From assembly GCA_004194705.1 (NCBI GenBank), contig SADC01000916.1:1-64000 (forward strand): a stretch of 64,000 nt of DNA, in the 5' to 3' direction. The notes under the pieces were generated by a model. It had not been told where the DNA came from. It did no database searches and saw only the letters and a program-made list of their open reading frames with translations. Position 1 is the first letter of the stretch. Each line of letters begins with the position of its first letter. This document shows positions 42,735-53,262 of this stretch, piece after piece. The DNA is from Ditylenchus dipsaci (lineage: Eukaryota > Nematoda > Chromadorea > Rhabditida > Anguinidae). Both the position numbers and the translations under genes were made by a program.

Positions 42735-43260
42735 TGTGTTGTACGCCGATTTTTTCAAAATGACCTGCCAGGTGTTTAAAAGGGGGGAAAAGACCAGGGT
42801 TGAAGTTTTTCCGCAGTTTGAGTCTCTTTCTTTTGCCAACACTTCCCAGAAAGCATTTGGCTCATAACACTCATGAAGTCATTTGAAGACGTTAAGATGA
42901 ACTTTTTTAACATTTCACTGATCAAAAGTTTGATCAAGTTTTTGACACTGTAAAAAAAACTTAACACTACGTCGTAGCGCAGCTCAAAAGCTACAAAACA
43001 CACTTAACAGAAAAAAATTGAAGATTTAAGTGATGAGATATGATCTTTTGAAAAAAGTAACCACGTTAAAAAATGACTAAAATTCGAAAATTTTTGGAAA
43101 AAGCAGTATTTAGTTATTCTTGATTTTTTTCATAAGACCATATTTCCACATTTTCATTTTCAATATGTTTTCTGTAAATCAGGATTTTGTAGTCTTGAGC
43201 TGCGCTACAACATCATGTAATGATATCGTCACAGCACTGCAAACTTCAACAAAAACTGAA
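42735..43260. mobile_element. Foldback with GTAGCGCAGCTCAAAAGCTAC arms
   Basis: GTAGCGCAGCTCAAAAG at 42972-42988 is complemented by CTTGAGCTGCGCTAC at 43195-43209, with surrounding arms pairing loosely. The same motifs occur in the 789-bp palindrome at 56170. 43260-43985 has no gene; GGGGGGACCAAGGC occurs at 43902. Confidence 0.55.
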
Positions 43261-43985
43261 ATTTTGAAATCGAGGTTAAGGTTTTTGTTCTGATTATTTA
43301 TCAATAATATTTTTTTTTCAGTTTTTCAATGTCCACAACTACTTTCCACAACTACTATAGCGCTGCTTTGCGCCGTCTGAAACACTCACTTTTTAGGTCA
43401 CTTTTCGCGAACTTTAATTTTCGAAATTGTTGTCGTTAATTAGTAAACCGGGCAGGGGCTCGCGATTGCGCTAATAAAAAAATTGGGGTTGGTGGGCGAA
43501 AAAATTTTCTGGTCAAAAAATATTTGAAAAATTTCTCATCAAGGAAATTTTTTTTGGTGCAAAAAAGTTTGTGTCCCCACAATGACTATTGTGCGCCAAT
43601 TCCTTGCGCGTCGAATGAGAAAAAAATCGGGTCGATACGAGGACCGGAACCTGGGTATATGGCTGTTTTTAGTTGGGTACTCAAAACCGAAAATTCGGAA
43701 ACTTCAAAAATTTGAAATAATATTTTTGTGGTCTCGAGAGGAATTCGTAATTCGGCGGGAATTCTTTGAATCTAAGAAATGTTTTTATAGTAAATCGACC
43801 ATGCTGAGCACGAATCCGGTGTAAGAATCAGAGGAGTTCTCATAAAAAAAATTTAAGTCGAAAATTGGTTAAAAAGTGGCTTTTTGAGAAAACGACAGGG
43901 GGGACCAAGGCATACTTTTAGTGTCACAGGTTCACATTTTGTGGTAGCTGGTAGTAACAAACTGGGTAAAAATGCCTGAAAAAAG

Positions 43986-44935
43986 CCAGAATGCCCGGGA
44001 TGGGCAAAATTACTCGAAAAAGCCAAAATACCAGAAAAGAGCTAAAATCCTTGAAAGGGGTCAAAATGCGGAAACTGTCCAAAATTCCTAAAAAGGGACA
44101 AAAGGCCCGAAAAATGCAAAACTGGGCCGGAATGCCCTAATTCGGCCGAACTGCGCCAAATTGTGTGTGAAGGCGAAATTGCTCGGAAAGGGCCATGATG
44201 CCCGAAAATGGCCAAAACACCCGAAAATGGGTAAACGGCTAATCTGGGCTAAAATGCTTAAAAAGGGCCAAATTACCTGTAAAGGGTTAAATTACTCGAA
44301 AAAGGGAAAAACACGCAAACTGAGAAAAAACGCCCGGTTCGGACCGCCATGGCAAAAATGGCCAATATGACCGAGAAAAACCAACGTTTCCAAGTGCAGA
44401 ACGGTGTGGTTGATGCGCCATCGGCGCAGCGTGCTTTCCAAATTACGAAGCGTGCTTTCCAAATTTCCGAATTACAGGTATGCGTATGAAAAAAAAATTG
44501 TGAAAAATCGGTCGAGAACTGGCTTTTTTGACAAACGCACAGGGGGACCAAGGAATATTTTTTAGTGTCACAGGTTCGAATCTTTGTGGCAGCTGGTAGT
44601 ACCAAACTGGGCCAGAGTCACCGATAGGGCGAAAAAATCAAAACGATCAAAAGAGCCAAAACGCTCGAGAAGTGTTAAAACTCTCTAACTAGGCCAAAAT
44701 GCCCGAAAAGTGCAAAAACGCCCGAACTTGGCAGAAATGTCCGAAAAGGGAGAAATGATCGAAAAGAGTCAAAATTCATGAAAAGGTAAAAACGCCCGGA
44801 CTGGGCCAAAATAACCGAAACGGAAAAAAAGCCCGAACTGGGCCAAAATGCCCGAAAAGTCAAAAAGATCAAACTGGACCGAAATGCTCTGAAAAGACCC
44901 GAAATGACCAAAAGTCTAAAATTTGTTTAAGATAC
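43986..44935. repeat. Two arrays of CCGAAAAGGGCCAAAATG units
   Basis: 43995-44385 and 44620-44930 each hold some twenty degenerate copies of a 17-18 base unit (ATGCCCGAAAAGGGCCAAA). Between and before them are near-identical joints (GGGGGACCAAGG, then TTTTTAGTGTCACAGGTTC and GGTAGCTGGTAGTA-like), each ending in a tRNA B-box-like GGTTCGAATC. GATGCGCCATCGGCGCAGCG at 44412 and 45008 closes each array, so the two are direct repeats of one composite. Confidence 0.75.
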
Positions 44936-45160
44936 TCGAAAATTTACAATGACCAAAGAAAGGAAGCCAAACTACCAGCGTGAATATATTGTACTCGGGT
45001 AGTGGCTGATGCGCCATCGGCGCAGCGTGCCTTCTAGTTAATATACTATTCGTGAGAGCATTGCCGGTGCTACAAAATGACATATCATTGCCAACTAAGT
45101 CATAATTAAAACTGGCCTTACGGCGCCGTCAAAGTTCAGGGGTTCTTTTTGGTTCACCCT

Positions 45161-45476
45161 GTAGACTTTTTCTCGGCCGAACTTTCTTTTATGTTGGATC
45201 CATTTTGTAGCTGAGATTCAAGGCTACAAAATAAAAATTTTTCCAGTCACATATCGCTAAATTTTTTTTGATAAAAATGCGTTTATTTGCACTCTACATC
45301 TCACTAAATGAGTGCAATGTAGAGTGCGATGTAGAGTGCAAATAAACGCATTTTTATCAAAAAAATTCAGTGATATGTGGCTGAATTTCTTTTTATTGCG
45401 TAGCCCTGCATCTCAGCTACAAAATGGTACCAACAGAAAGAAAAGTTCGGCCGAGAAAAAAATGTACAGCCGTTTT
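45161..45476. mobile_element. Palindromic MITE, TTTCTCGGCCGAACTTTC arms
   Basis: Arms TTTTTCTCGGCCGAACTTTC and GAAAAGTTCGGCCGAGAAAA enclose GCATTTTTATC, TGCACTCTACAT and their complements, about 310 bp. GGTTCACCCTGTA just outside the left end resembles a mariner terminus. Confidence 0.75.
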
Positions 45477-45509
45477 TTGCAATTCACATCGCACTCTACA
45501 TTGCACTCA

Positions 45510-46015
45510 TTGGGACGCGCTTTAAATGTCGCATCCCCAAATATCGGTCATTTAATGTTGAGTCCTTGAATATCGGGCCTTGAATGTCGCGGCTTTAAAT
45601 GTCGGACTTATAATGTCGAGTCCTTAAATGTCGGACCTCAAATTTTGCGCCCTTAAAAAGACGGGCTATGAATGTTAATTAACAAAAAAATAAGCCGGTA
45701 ATGTTACGTCCACCTAAGTCGGTCTTCAAAAATCAGCCTTGAAAATGTTGAGTTTGAAATGTCACGTCCTCAAAATTTGAACTGCAATATTCGGGTTGCA
45801 AATATCACATCCTCATATTTCGATCCTTAAATCACGGTCTTCATATGTCGGACTGCAAATATCGGTCTGCGAAAGACCATTTTTATTTGTCTCTATTTAA
45901 TGTTGCATCCTTAATAGTCCGTCTTTATATATCGGGCCAAAATATCAGTCTTCAATTCTCAGTTTTGAAAAAGTCAATCCTAAAAATTGTTCCTTAAATG
46001 TTGAGACCCACATGT
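45510..46015. repeat. 500-bp array of AATGTCGGACCTTA units
   Basis: About thirty degenerate copies of a 14-17 base unit (TTAAATGTCGGACCT, AATATCGGTC, AATGTTGAGTCC), all in one orientation. Probably one arm of a foldback element whose mate is missing. Confidence 0.75.
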
Positions 46016-46062
46016 CACCACGCCGAGTTGCCACAAGAAAAGTTTATTTGAAGCCTAGAAAG

Positions 46063-46804
46063 TTACGAAAACTTTACTAGAGTAAACAAGGGCAATCTCG
46101 GGCCGATAAACTGAGAATCTTTATCGGCGCACCATCGTGTACAGGGAATGGAGCTACAATCTGGAGATTTAATAATAAGAGAGCTGGATGATAGAGATTC
46201 TGGAGAGACTTGAGAGTTCGGTTCAACCACAGAACAGGGCACAGCTGGAACGGATGGACCATCTCTGAATCTGAATAAATCTCCTGTAGCCATTCCCATG
46301 CACTTGAGGTGTGCACCATAGAAACCGCAGCTGGAGCCAAACTGTCCTCTCAGTATTGCAAGTGGGAGCGCGAGCTAGAGGCGGAGGGCGAAACTATACG
46401 GAGGGAATCCCGGCATGCCACTGCTGATTCGGAAGATCCAGGAATTGTCGATCCATCAGGAACATCTGGAAATACAAGAGACGCCTTCTCGGGCTTAAAC
46501 TTAAGATCTGGAGCATAAATTGGAATGTCGAGATCGTCCTCGAGAGAAATCTGGATCTCGTCACCTGGAGAAGACTGGAGAGGAGAAACACTAAATAGAG
46601 ATTGCAACTGGCCTGAGCCTCTATTAAATCTGGACCATTCAGGTTGGATACAGCGTACTGTAAATTATGAATGAGACTGGAAAAGAGTGCCTTCTGGTCG
46701 GAAAACAAAATACTGGAACTAGAAGGGGACGACTTACTGTCAGGAGTGATCTCGACTGATTGCGTACCAGAAATAAAAATTTTACTTACCTTATTGGCAG
46801 ACAT
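46063..46804 (-). CDS. Hypothetical Ser/Pro-rich protein, weak
   Basis: On the minus strand MSANK is followed by GTAAGT at 46789, an excellent donor. Downstream there are coding-like stretches in different frames: HNLQYAVSNLNGPDLIEAQA, then DEIQISLEDDLDIPIYAPDL with FKPEKASLVFPDVPDGSTIP ending at a stop near 46350, then SPESLSSSSLIIKSPDCSSI ending at 46063. GC content is higher than in the surroundings. The frames do not join through clear introns, so this is either a gene with introns I misjudge or a decayed one. Family unknown; composition suggests a disordered protein. Confidence 0.35.
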
Positions 46805-46943
46805 CATCAATAGAGCAGCTAACAAAATCAAGATCTACAAGTAGAATTATGATTTTGCAACTAGATCAGCTCTATTGACTAAATCTGACAAGACAAAACT
46901 GGATTCGAATTTGATTATGGAAATCTGGATATATTTAGGGTCG

Positions 46944-47674
46944 GGCTGTAGGTGAAAACACCCCTCAAAATATGTAAATCCCCCTCGAATTTATATTTTA
47001 CCCCCTCAAATTCGAATTTCGCACAAAATGTGTAAATCCCCCTCAAATTTGAAATTTACCACTTCAAATTTGAAATTTACCCTCTCAAATTTGCATTTTC
47101 AGTAAAATAATGCAGTAAATTTAGCGGAAATCCTAATTTTATATTCAAAAAGGACTTGGATCGCTCAGAATCTCACCCTGGAGCGGCCAGAAGCCGCTGA
47201 AAGTTGGTTTTTCGGGGTTTACTAAAGGGGGGTAACCTTTTTTGGTTTTGAGTGGTTCAGGGTGGAATTCTGAGCGATTTAGCCGATCGGACTGAATTCT
47301 GATCCGCCCAATCGAATTTTCGCAAAAAGTTTACCCCCCTTTGGTAAACCCCAACAACCAACTTTCAGGGGCTTCTGGCCGCTCCATGTGGAATTCTGAG
47401 CGATGCAAGTCTTTTTTGACTATAAAATTCGGATTCCCGCAAAATTTACTGCAGTATTTCACCTAAAATTCAAATTTGGCGGGGTAAATAAATAATTTGG
47501 CGGGGTAAATCAGTAATTTGCGGGGTAAATTAGTTACAGCCAAATGCAAATTTGAGAGGGTAACTTTCAGATTTGAGGGGGATTTACACATTTTGTGCGA
47601 AATTCAAATTTGAGGGGTAAAAAATAAATTTCAGGAGGATTTACATATTTTGAGGGGTGTTTCAAATTTGAGCC
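46944..47674. mobile_element. 730-bp foldback, CCCCTCAAATTTGAAATTTAC arms
   Basis: Ends GGCTGTAGGTGAAAACACCC and GGGTGTTTCAAATTTGAGCC sit between TTTAGGGTCG direct repeats (46934-46943, 47675-47684), a 9-10 bp duplication of MULE type. The outer arms repeat the TTTACCCCCTCAAATTTG unit. The inner arms contain GGCCAGAAGCCGCTGAAAGT and its complement and the GGAATTCTGAGCGAT motif shared with 62030-62400. No gene. Confidence 0.8.
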
Positions 47675-48161
47675 TTTAGGGTCGCAATAGGTTTCCAGGG
47701 GAAACCTATTGTCTTGACTGGAAACGTCGTTCGATTGATCGCAAAAATCCTTACACTAGCCAGCAGACGATGAATAAGGCCATGTTGAAATTTAGCAAAT
47801 GGTCACATTTGTTCTTAATTATTTTCGAATAATTGCAATGATGATTTTAATTTTTTTTAAATTGACGTCTAACTTTAGAAAGGCTTTTTTCATCTTATAA
47901 ATAACATTTGCACAAGTATTTTACACTAAAAAATTGCTTTTCGTCAAGCTTTCTAATGAGACCAAACTCGTTTTCAAATGTTTTGAAAATATTGACAAAG
48001 ATCCGAAGACAAAAGTGAAAAAATTCGTGGGGCACCCTCTGTTTCATATATTTATTTAGAAAACATCTGTATGAAAGGAGCATGAGAATATTTTTTTGAC
48101 TAGTCTATTAAACATTTTCAGCCCACAAACGTTCAACAGATTTTTCAAAGGAATTACAGAG

Positions 48162-49735
48162 ATGGCTACAGATATGAGTTGGGATGATCGCTTTACCGAA
48201 ATGGAACAGTCTCTCAAGCGCCTTGAATCTACTCTTCAGTCCGTTTCTGATGGTGTCAGCTTGTCTGAGCAGAAATTGCAGAAAGTCGTGGAGAGTTCTA
48301 ATCAGAAAATCGAGGAAATCAAAAATCTTCTCGTCGAGAAAAATTCCACGATCAATATTGTGCATGAAGGTTTTTCTAAATATCAGCCTTTTACTCTCTG
48401 ATACCCAAGCAATTTAGGCGGATTGGGCGGCATGATCCGAATGGTTTTTAATGTGACGAAGCTCAGTGAGGCAACTAATCAGGAGATCTTTTCTGATCGT
48501 GTCGAAATCGCTGATGCCAAATGGTATAAGTCTTGCAAATAGCCGTGTTTGAATTTTTTGAGTGCACTTTTAGGCGTGTGGGAGTCGATTGTCGCGAGGA
48601 ATCTATCAACGTGCATCTCATCTGCGAGAGAAAGTCAACCAATATTACCTGCGATGCCAACTTTACAATCCTGTTCTTCGGAAAGTCTGGAGAAGTTTCC
48701 AAAGTTGTAAGTGACGCGTGCAGATTGACTACCATTTTTTCACGCACTAGACTTCTATATACTGTTGTACAGGGCTCATTCACGTTCACCGGAGAAGATT
48801 TGACTACCAAGTGGGGTCCTCAGTTTTTGATGTCTTCCGACTTTTTCAAAAACTCAGTGAATGGTTTTATCGACTCTAATGGGAATTCCCTGCTTCAAGC
48901 AGAAATATTTGTCAAAACTTCAGATTTGCGGTAAAATTTCGCTCTTAGAATTTTAGCGAAGACTGGTGTGGGTTTTCAGCACATTGAAAAGTATCGAAAA
49001 GTATTCTTCGGCGACGGCTTTCTATTGGGATTTTGTTCTTGTCTTTGGTTGCCACCGTCTGCACGTCAACAAGGGTGTAAGTTCATTAAAGTCCGTACGG
49101 TCTTGGATATGCCTATATATGTTCAGCTGCTATCAGCGCACTCGGAGTATTTCCGGGATCTGTTTTTTGAAAATCGAGATGAGTTTGCCATCGAGAATGT
49201 CGAAGTTGATGATTTTGTCATCTTGTTGGATTATCTCTATCCATCTCAGAATCAGGGAAGAATTACAGGTTTGGTTTGATGCATACGAGCTATTATAATT
49301 TTAAATTTGCAAAGCTTAGTTGGTAATGTTGAGAGCTTGTTGAAAATGGCGGATTTCTTCGGAATCGATGATGCTTTGATCAAAATTGGAAGTTTTCTCG
49401 AAGCTTGTGATATTTCTAAAGCTATGACGCTGGACAAGAAATTGTTGTTTGCTGAGCGCTATCATCTAAAAACTCTGAAGGTAGGATTTCTCATTGTTAT
49501 TTTGGACTTGGGGTGTTTTTAGGATGCTTGCGTTGGAAAAGATCACTCTGAAGGTAAGTACGTTAAGCTCCATAGTTATGCCAGGTGCCTCAGGGTTTCA
49601 TTTTCCATGATTTTTATCCAGTCGTAATTTTTTCTAATTGCAAAACACTAATCAATAGAGCGCTTTGATTTTCTCATCGTCGGTGACCATACATATCCGT
49701 CGATTTTTTTCTTGAAAATGATTTCACGTTTTTGA
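48162..49735 (+). CDS. MATH-BTB domain protein, nine exons, cut short
   Basis: Exons 48162-48369, 48418-48523, 48574-48706, 48773-48930, 48980-49076, 49127-49268, 49320-49480, 49523-49553 and 49659-49735 join without frameshift; introns are 42-66 bases except the last (105). The start is a coiled coil (MEQSLKRLESTLQ, KLQKVVESSNQKIEEIKNLL). A nematode-type MATH domain follows (MIRMVFNVTKLSE, DCREESINVHLICERKS, SFTFTGEDLTTKWGPQF). Then comes a BTB domain (FVLVFGCHRLHVNKG, LLSAHSEYFRDLFF, VDDFVILLDYLYPS, VESLLKMADFFGIDDALI). Such proteins bring substrates to Cullin-3 ubiquitin ligases: MATH binds substrate, BTB binds Cul3. The last exon (ERFDFLIVGDHTYPS) looks like the start of another BTB domain, but a stop follows and a foldback element lies 11 bases later. 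The gene is probably truncated, possibly still active. Upstream ACATTTTCAG may be a splice-leader acceptor. Confidence 0.85.
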
Positions 49736-49745
49736 AGGAAAATAG

Positions 49746-49914
49746 TTTTGCGCGCAGCGACATGTGCAAAATTTGAATTTGTGGGGGACACTTCTCTTTC
49801 GTCTCTCCCTGTACTCTTTGGAGTTGTTTGAAATGACTCCAAAGAGTACAGGGAGAGATGAAAGAGAAGTGTCCCCTGTCAATTCAAATTTTGCACATGT
49901 CGCTGCGCGCAAAA
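49746..49914. mobile_element. Palindromic MITE at the end of the MATH-BTB gene
   Basis: Ends TTTTGCGCGCAGCGACATG and CATGTCGCTGCGCGCAAAA, arms about 80 bp and nearly perfect, including GACACTTCTCTTTCGTCTC. It shares its core with 32966-33167. It separates the shortened MATH-BTB gene from the next ATG by only 54 bases. Confidence 0.85.
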
Positions 49915-49968
49915 ACCATGGTCTTTTGAGTTTCGTCTGGTGTTGTGTGTATTTTGTTTTTAGACGTA

Positions 49969-50955
49969 ATGTCCTTCCATGTGCAGCGACTTTTGCTAAA
50001 AACTATCAAAAAGGGTTACGGAATTAATAGGATGACCAAAGAAGCCCGCTATGCTGAAAAATTAATCGAAGAAATTGACCGGATCCAAAAGCCTATTTCA
50101 CAGCACTTGCTAGAGACGTTTCTTAAAAAGTTTTACCGGATGGCTATTGATGTAGCTGGACCTCTACGAAAATTTGACAAAAAGGTTTGATATCGTCTTT
50201 GTTGTTGTTTTTACTGCTCCCTATTCCAGGTAGTAAACAAACATCCCAATGATGACACCAGAAAAGAAGCCCAAAGAGTAATTGACAGATATGTGAAGGA
50301 GGTTTTAGATGCAAGATTTTATTTGTTGCTGATTAAGAATCAGATGTGATAAGATTGTTATATTTAGGAGAAAAATATGCAAATAAGTTGTCTTCCACCC
50401 AAGCCTGAAAAAGATGACGAGCCATTGTTTGATCGGGAGAAAGCCGCCGCAGAAGTCAGTTTGTTTATTGCACCCTATAGAAATTTTCGAGTGGTCTTAT
50501 TAAAGAAGTCTTTCTTTGGCTTAACTTTTTCATTTTGCAGTTCAATGCTAAAAGCAAAGAAAAAGTCAAGCCGGAAAGCAAGAAGCCGATGGGCACGCCC
50601 GAAGCAGTCGCTCAAGTCATGACATCGTCGTTGACTGTGGTTAAGCAAGAAGTGGACAAGGAGCTGCCGAATAAAATTCTTTTTGTGTCAAAGCTCCCGG
50701 ATGATGCTGATCTTGAGATGCTGAATAGCGTCTTCCAACCGTGTGTTTTTCAGTTACAACTACTAGCTGAGATTCAACTTCTTTTCCATTTGCAGATTTG
50801 CTGGATTCAAAGAGGTCCGTTTGGTCCCAAATCGTACAGACACTGCCTTTGTGGAGTTCAAATCAGAGGCGGATTCAGCAGCGGTCAGGAAAGCTCTCAA
50901 CAACTTCCAGATCAAGCCGGCTCATGAAATTACTGTTGCCTATGCGATGAAGTGA
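49969..50955 (+). CDS. Chimeric gene: unknown family plus snRNP RRM2
   Basis: Exon 1 (49969-50184, 72 codons, MSFHVQRLLLKTIKKGYGIN...) is homologous to the first exon at 35039 and has the same length and splice position. Exon 2 (50230 on; TRKEAQRVIDRYVKEVLDAR) either stops at 50349 or splices to 50371-50454 (ISCLPPKPEKDDEPLFDREK). From there a GT-AG intron (50455-50540) leads in frame into 50541-50740 and 50796-50955. Those exons duplicate the linker and second RRM of the U1A-like gene ([60 protein letters not shown]). The RNP motifs of RRM2 survive. The junction around 50350-50371 is uncertain. Whether it is expressed is unknown. The ATG follows GTTTTTAG by five bases. Confidence 0.7.
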
Positions 50956-51124
50956 ACACATGTCCGATAAATTTGTTGCTATTCTTTTCCGGTTTGCTGT
51001 CACAAAGGAATATAAGTTTGGATTGGGGTGCTATATATGCTTGACTATTTTTTTGGTAGCTGATGCTGGGGTCGACGCTCCGATAAGCTTGTCACGAAGA
51101 TGCAGTTGTGTTGTGAACCGTTAA
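50956..51124. other. 3' flank of the chimeric gene
   Basis: Resembles the 3' flank of the snRNP gene at 26484-26560 (ATAAATTTGTTGCTATTCTT, CAAAGGAATATAAGTTTGG), but the canonical AATAAA is changed to AATATAAG, so the polyadenylation signal may be weak. Confidence 0.55.
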
Positions 51125-51620
51125 CACGCATTTGGGCGACCGCATTTCGGCCCCCAAACTTGGGCCTCTGCATTTGGGGCCCAATTAAGAGCTTAATATT
51201 TCTTTAAATTCTAGAAAATTTAATTCTAGTTTTAAATTCTAGTGAAATTTCTATAAAAGGAGTTTGAGAAGCGCGCACTCTCTTACCTTAGACATAATTC
51301 CGAGAAGTACTCTTGATCATAAATGTATATAAAGAGTCTTTTGCCCAGCTCCAGTAATAAAAATGCGGTAGAAATAACCCATCTATATGAAATGCAAGCG
51401 GTTTTTGTACTCCGCTAAACTTTACTAATTGTTTGAAAAATATTTCAGTGTTATGAGTAGTCAAGAAAAAAGTGTCAACCAGCAGGGTTCGAATATTTAC
51501 CGTAACATGAATTTACCGAGAGTAAAATGATTTTCTCAAGGATTTGCTAAGGATAAATAAATTTTTTTGGATTAGGGCCAAAATGCGGGAGCCCAAACGC
51601 GAGGGCCCAAACGCGTGGAT
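51125..51620. mobile_element. Foldback with GCATTTGGGGCCC arms
   Basis: Left units CGCATTTGGGCGACC and GCATTTGGGGCCC (51130-51185) face GGGCCAAAATGCGGGAGCCC and CCCAAACGCGTGG (51566-51618). Inside is a reversed copy of the AATTATGTCTAAGG repeat (51260-51350). Confidence 0.65.
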
Positions 51621-51759
51621 ACCCTATAGCTCCCCTCCCTCCTCCTGGGTACGCCTATGCCTACTTCACACTACCTTCTATGATTGTCCTGTCTAACTTA
51701 GTCCTAAACTGGTCTGATATAGCCTTGATCCAGCCCAGATCCGGCCTGATCCAGTCAAT

Positions 51760-51875
51760 AAATTTGATGTGGGTGGATTCGGTGTGGATGAATTCGGTGT
51801 GGATAAATTCCGTGTGGATGAATTCGGTGTAGATGAATTCAGTGTGGATGAATTTGAGTGGGTCGGCTACAGTCC
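51760..51875. repeat. 15-bp tandem repeat GATGAATTCGGTGTG
   Basis: About seven copies of GGATGAATTCGGTGT with few substitutions (AAATTCCGTGTGGATG, GATGAATTCAGTGTG). Single orientation; it could be a minisatellite or a foldback arm. 51640-51755 has degenerate GATCCAG units. Confidence 0.8.
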
Positions 51876-52074
51876 AATTTAGCCCTTTGAGGTCATAGAG
51901 AATAAATTTTTGGACTTTTCTATTCAAAGAGCAGTTTCTCAAGTAAATAAGCCATCCTAAACACGAATCCGGTGTCAGGATTTCAAGTTTGAAAGTATTT
52001 TACGCCACAATGTGTGTAACAACAATTCTTCGAGCTCATTTTTACTTTTGCTAGACAGTCTAAAAGTTTATTTT

Positions 52075-52262
52075 TAGGGTTGTCGAGTCGAGTACTCGAA
52101 ATCGAGTAATTTCGAGTATTATTCGAAATTTTTCGAGTATCGAGTCCAGTACTCCAAAATTTCGAGTATCGAATATCGAGTCGAGTACTCAACTCGAAAT
52201 TTTCGAGTTTTGATAAGATTTCGAGTCGAGTACTCGAAAATTTTGAGTACTCGACAACCCTA
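52075..52262. mobile_element. hAT-like MITE, TAGGGTTGTCGAG ends, GAGTACTCGA arms
   Basis: Perfect termini TAGGGTTGTCGAG... and CTCGACAACCCTA with a perfect 8-bp duplication TTTATTTT (52067-52074, 52263-52270). The body is almost wholly built of TCGAGTACTCGAAATTTCG-type units. The cleanest member of its group. Confidence 0.92.
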
Positions 52263-52459
52263 TTTATTTTCTATGACTACAAAGCACTATCTGGTGCTAT
52301 TTTTCATGCTCATTCTGAATATGTGGTCTGTTTCAATTTTTTTTAGACTGCGCAAATGATTACTATACGTTTTGTAAACTCGTAAATGTTTTAAAACGAT
52401 TTAAAAGAGACTTTCTGAGAAATGATAAAATCACAAATAACGACTTACCGTAATTCAAG

Positions 52460-53000
52460 GAAAAAAGTTTTTAGAAGCAATTTCAATGATACGTGTTTGT
52501 GCTTGAAAGAAAGTCAAGATGTTGTACTTAAAGATTCAAGAAAGATATTAGACATATAATTGCAAAAACTAGCTAAAAATTGGTTGTAAACAATAAACTC
52601 ACCTTAAATGCAGGCTAAAAACAACCATCACCGATTTGGAGGGCAAGAATTTTTTTAGAAGCAGTTTAAATGATACGTTCGTGTGCTTAAAAGAAAGCCA
52701 AGATGTTTTACTTAAAGGTTTCGGAGAGATGTCTGACATTTGTTTGCAAAAAATAGCAGAAAACTGGGCTTGAACACAAAAATTCACCTTAAATCCAGGC
52801 TAAAAACAACCATCACCTTTTTGGAAGACAAGAAAATTTTTTTTAGAAGCAACTTCAATAATACGTGTTTGTGCTTAAAAGATAGCTAAGATGTTGATCT
52901 TAAGGGTTCCAGAAAGATATCAGACAACAAATTGCTAAAAGTGGCTAAAAATTGGGTTGTAAAACAATAATTTTATAAAAAGTGTGACGGACGGACGGAA
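52460..53000. repeat. Three tandem copies of a ~186-bp unit
   Basis: TTTTTAGAAGCAATTTCAAT begins units at about 52470, 52654 and 52842 (spacing 184 and 188). Each unit contains GATACGTGTTTGTGCTT, AAGATGTT and GGCTAAAAACAACCATCACC. A fourth copy lies reversed at 53838-54020. Confidence 0.85.
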
Positions 53001-53184
53001 CCCATCCCCCCGACCCAAATACTATATCGAGATTATTTTACTTTATAATTTAAAAAAAACAGCGGAGCGAATTGACCGTGGAGAACTAACTGTATAAAAA
53101 GCGTGGCAAACTGACCAAGGCGAACATACGAAATCTCGTTTTCACCAAATTTCCTCATATTTTAGTAAAAGTCAAGCAAGAAGG

Positions 53185-53262
53185 TTGCTACCTATCGGAA
53201 TCGAACCTATGACCGTCTTTGACAGTTGTCGCTGCTTTACCACCGTAAAAGCCCAAGTGCAC
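53185..53262 (-). repeat. tRNA-like sequence (SINE head), reversed
   Basis: On the minus strand TTACGGTGGTAAAGCAGCGA (A-box-like) is followed after about 35 bases by ATAGGTTCGATTCCGATAGG (good B box). The acceptor stem does not close, so it is not a functional tRNA. Same head as 36063. Confidence 0.55.
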
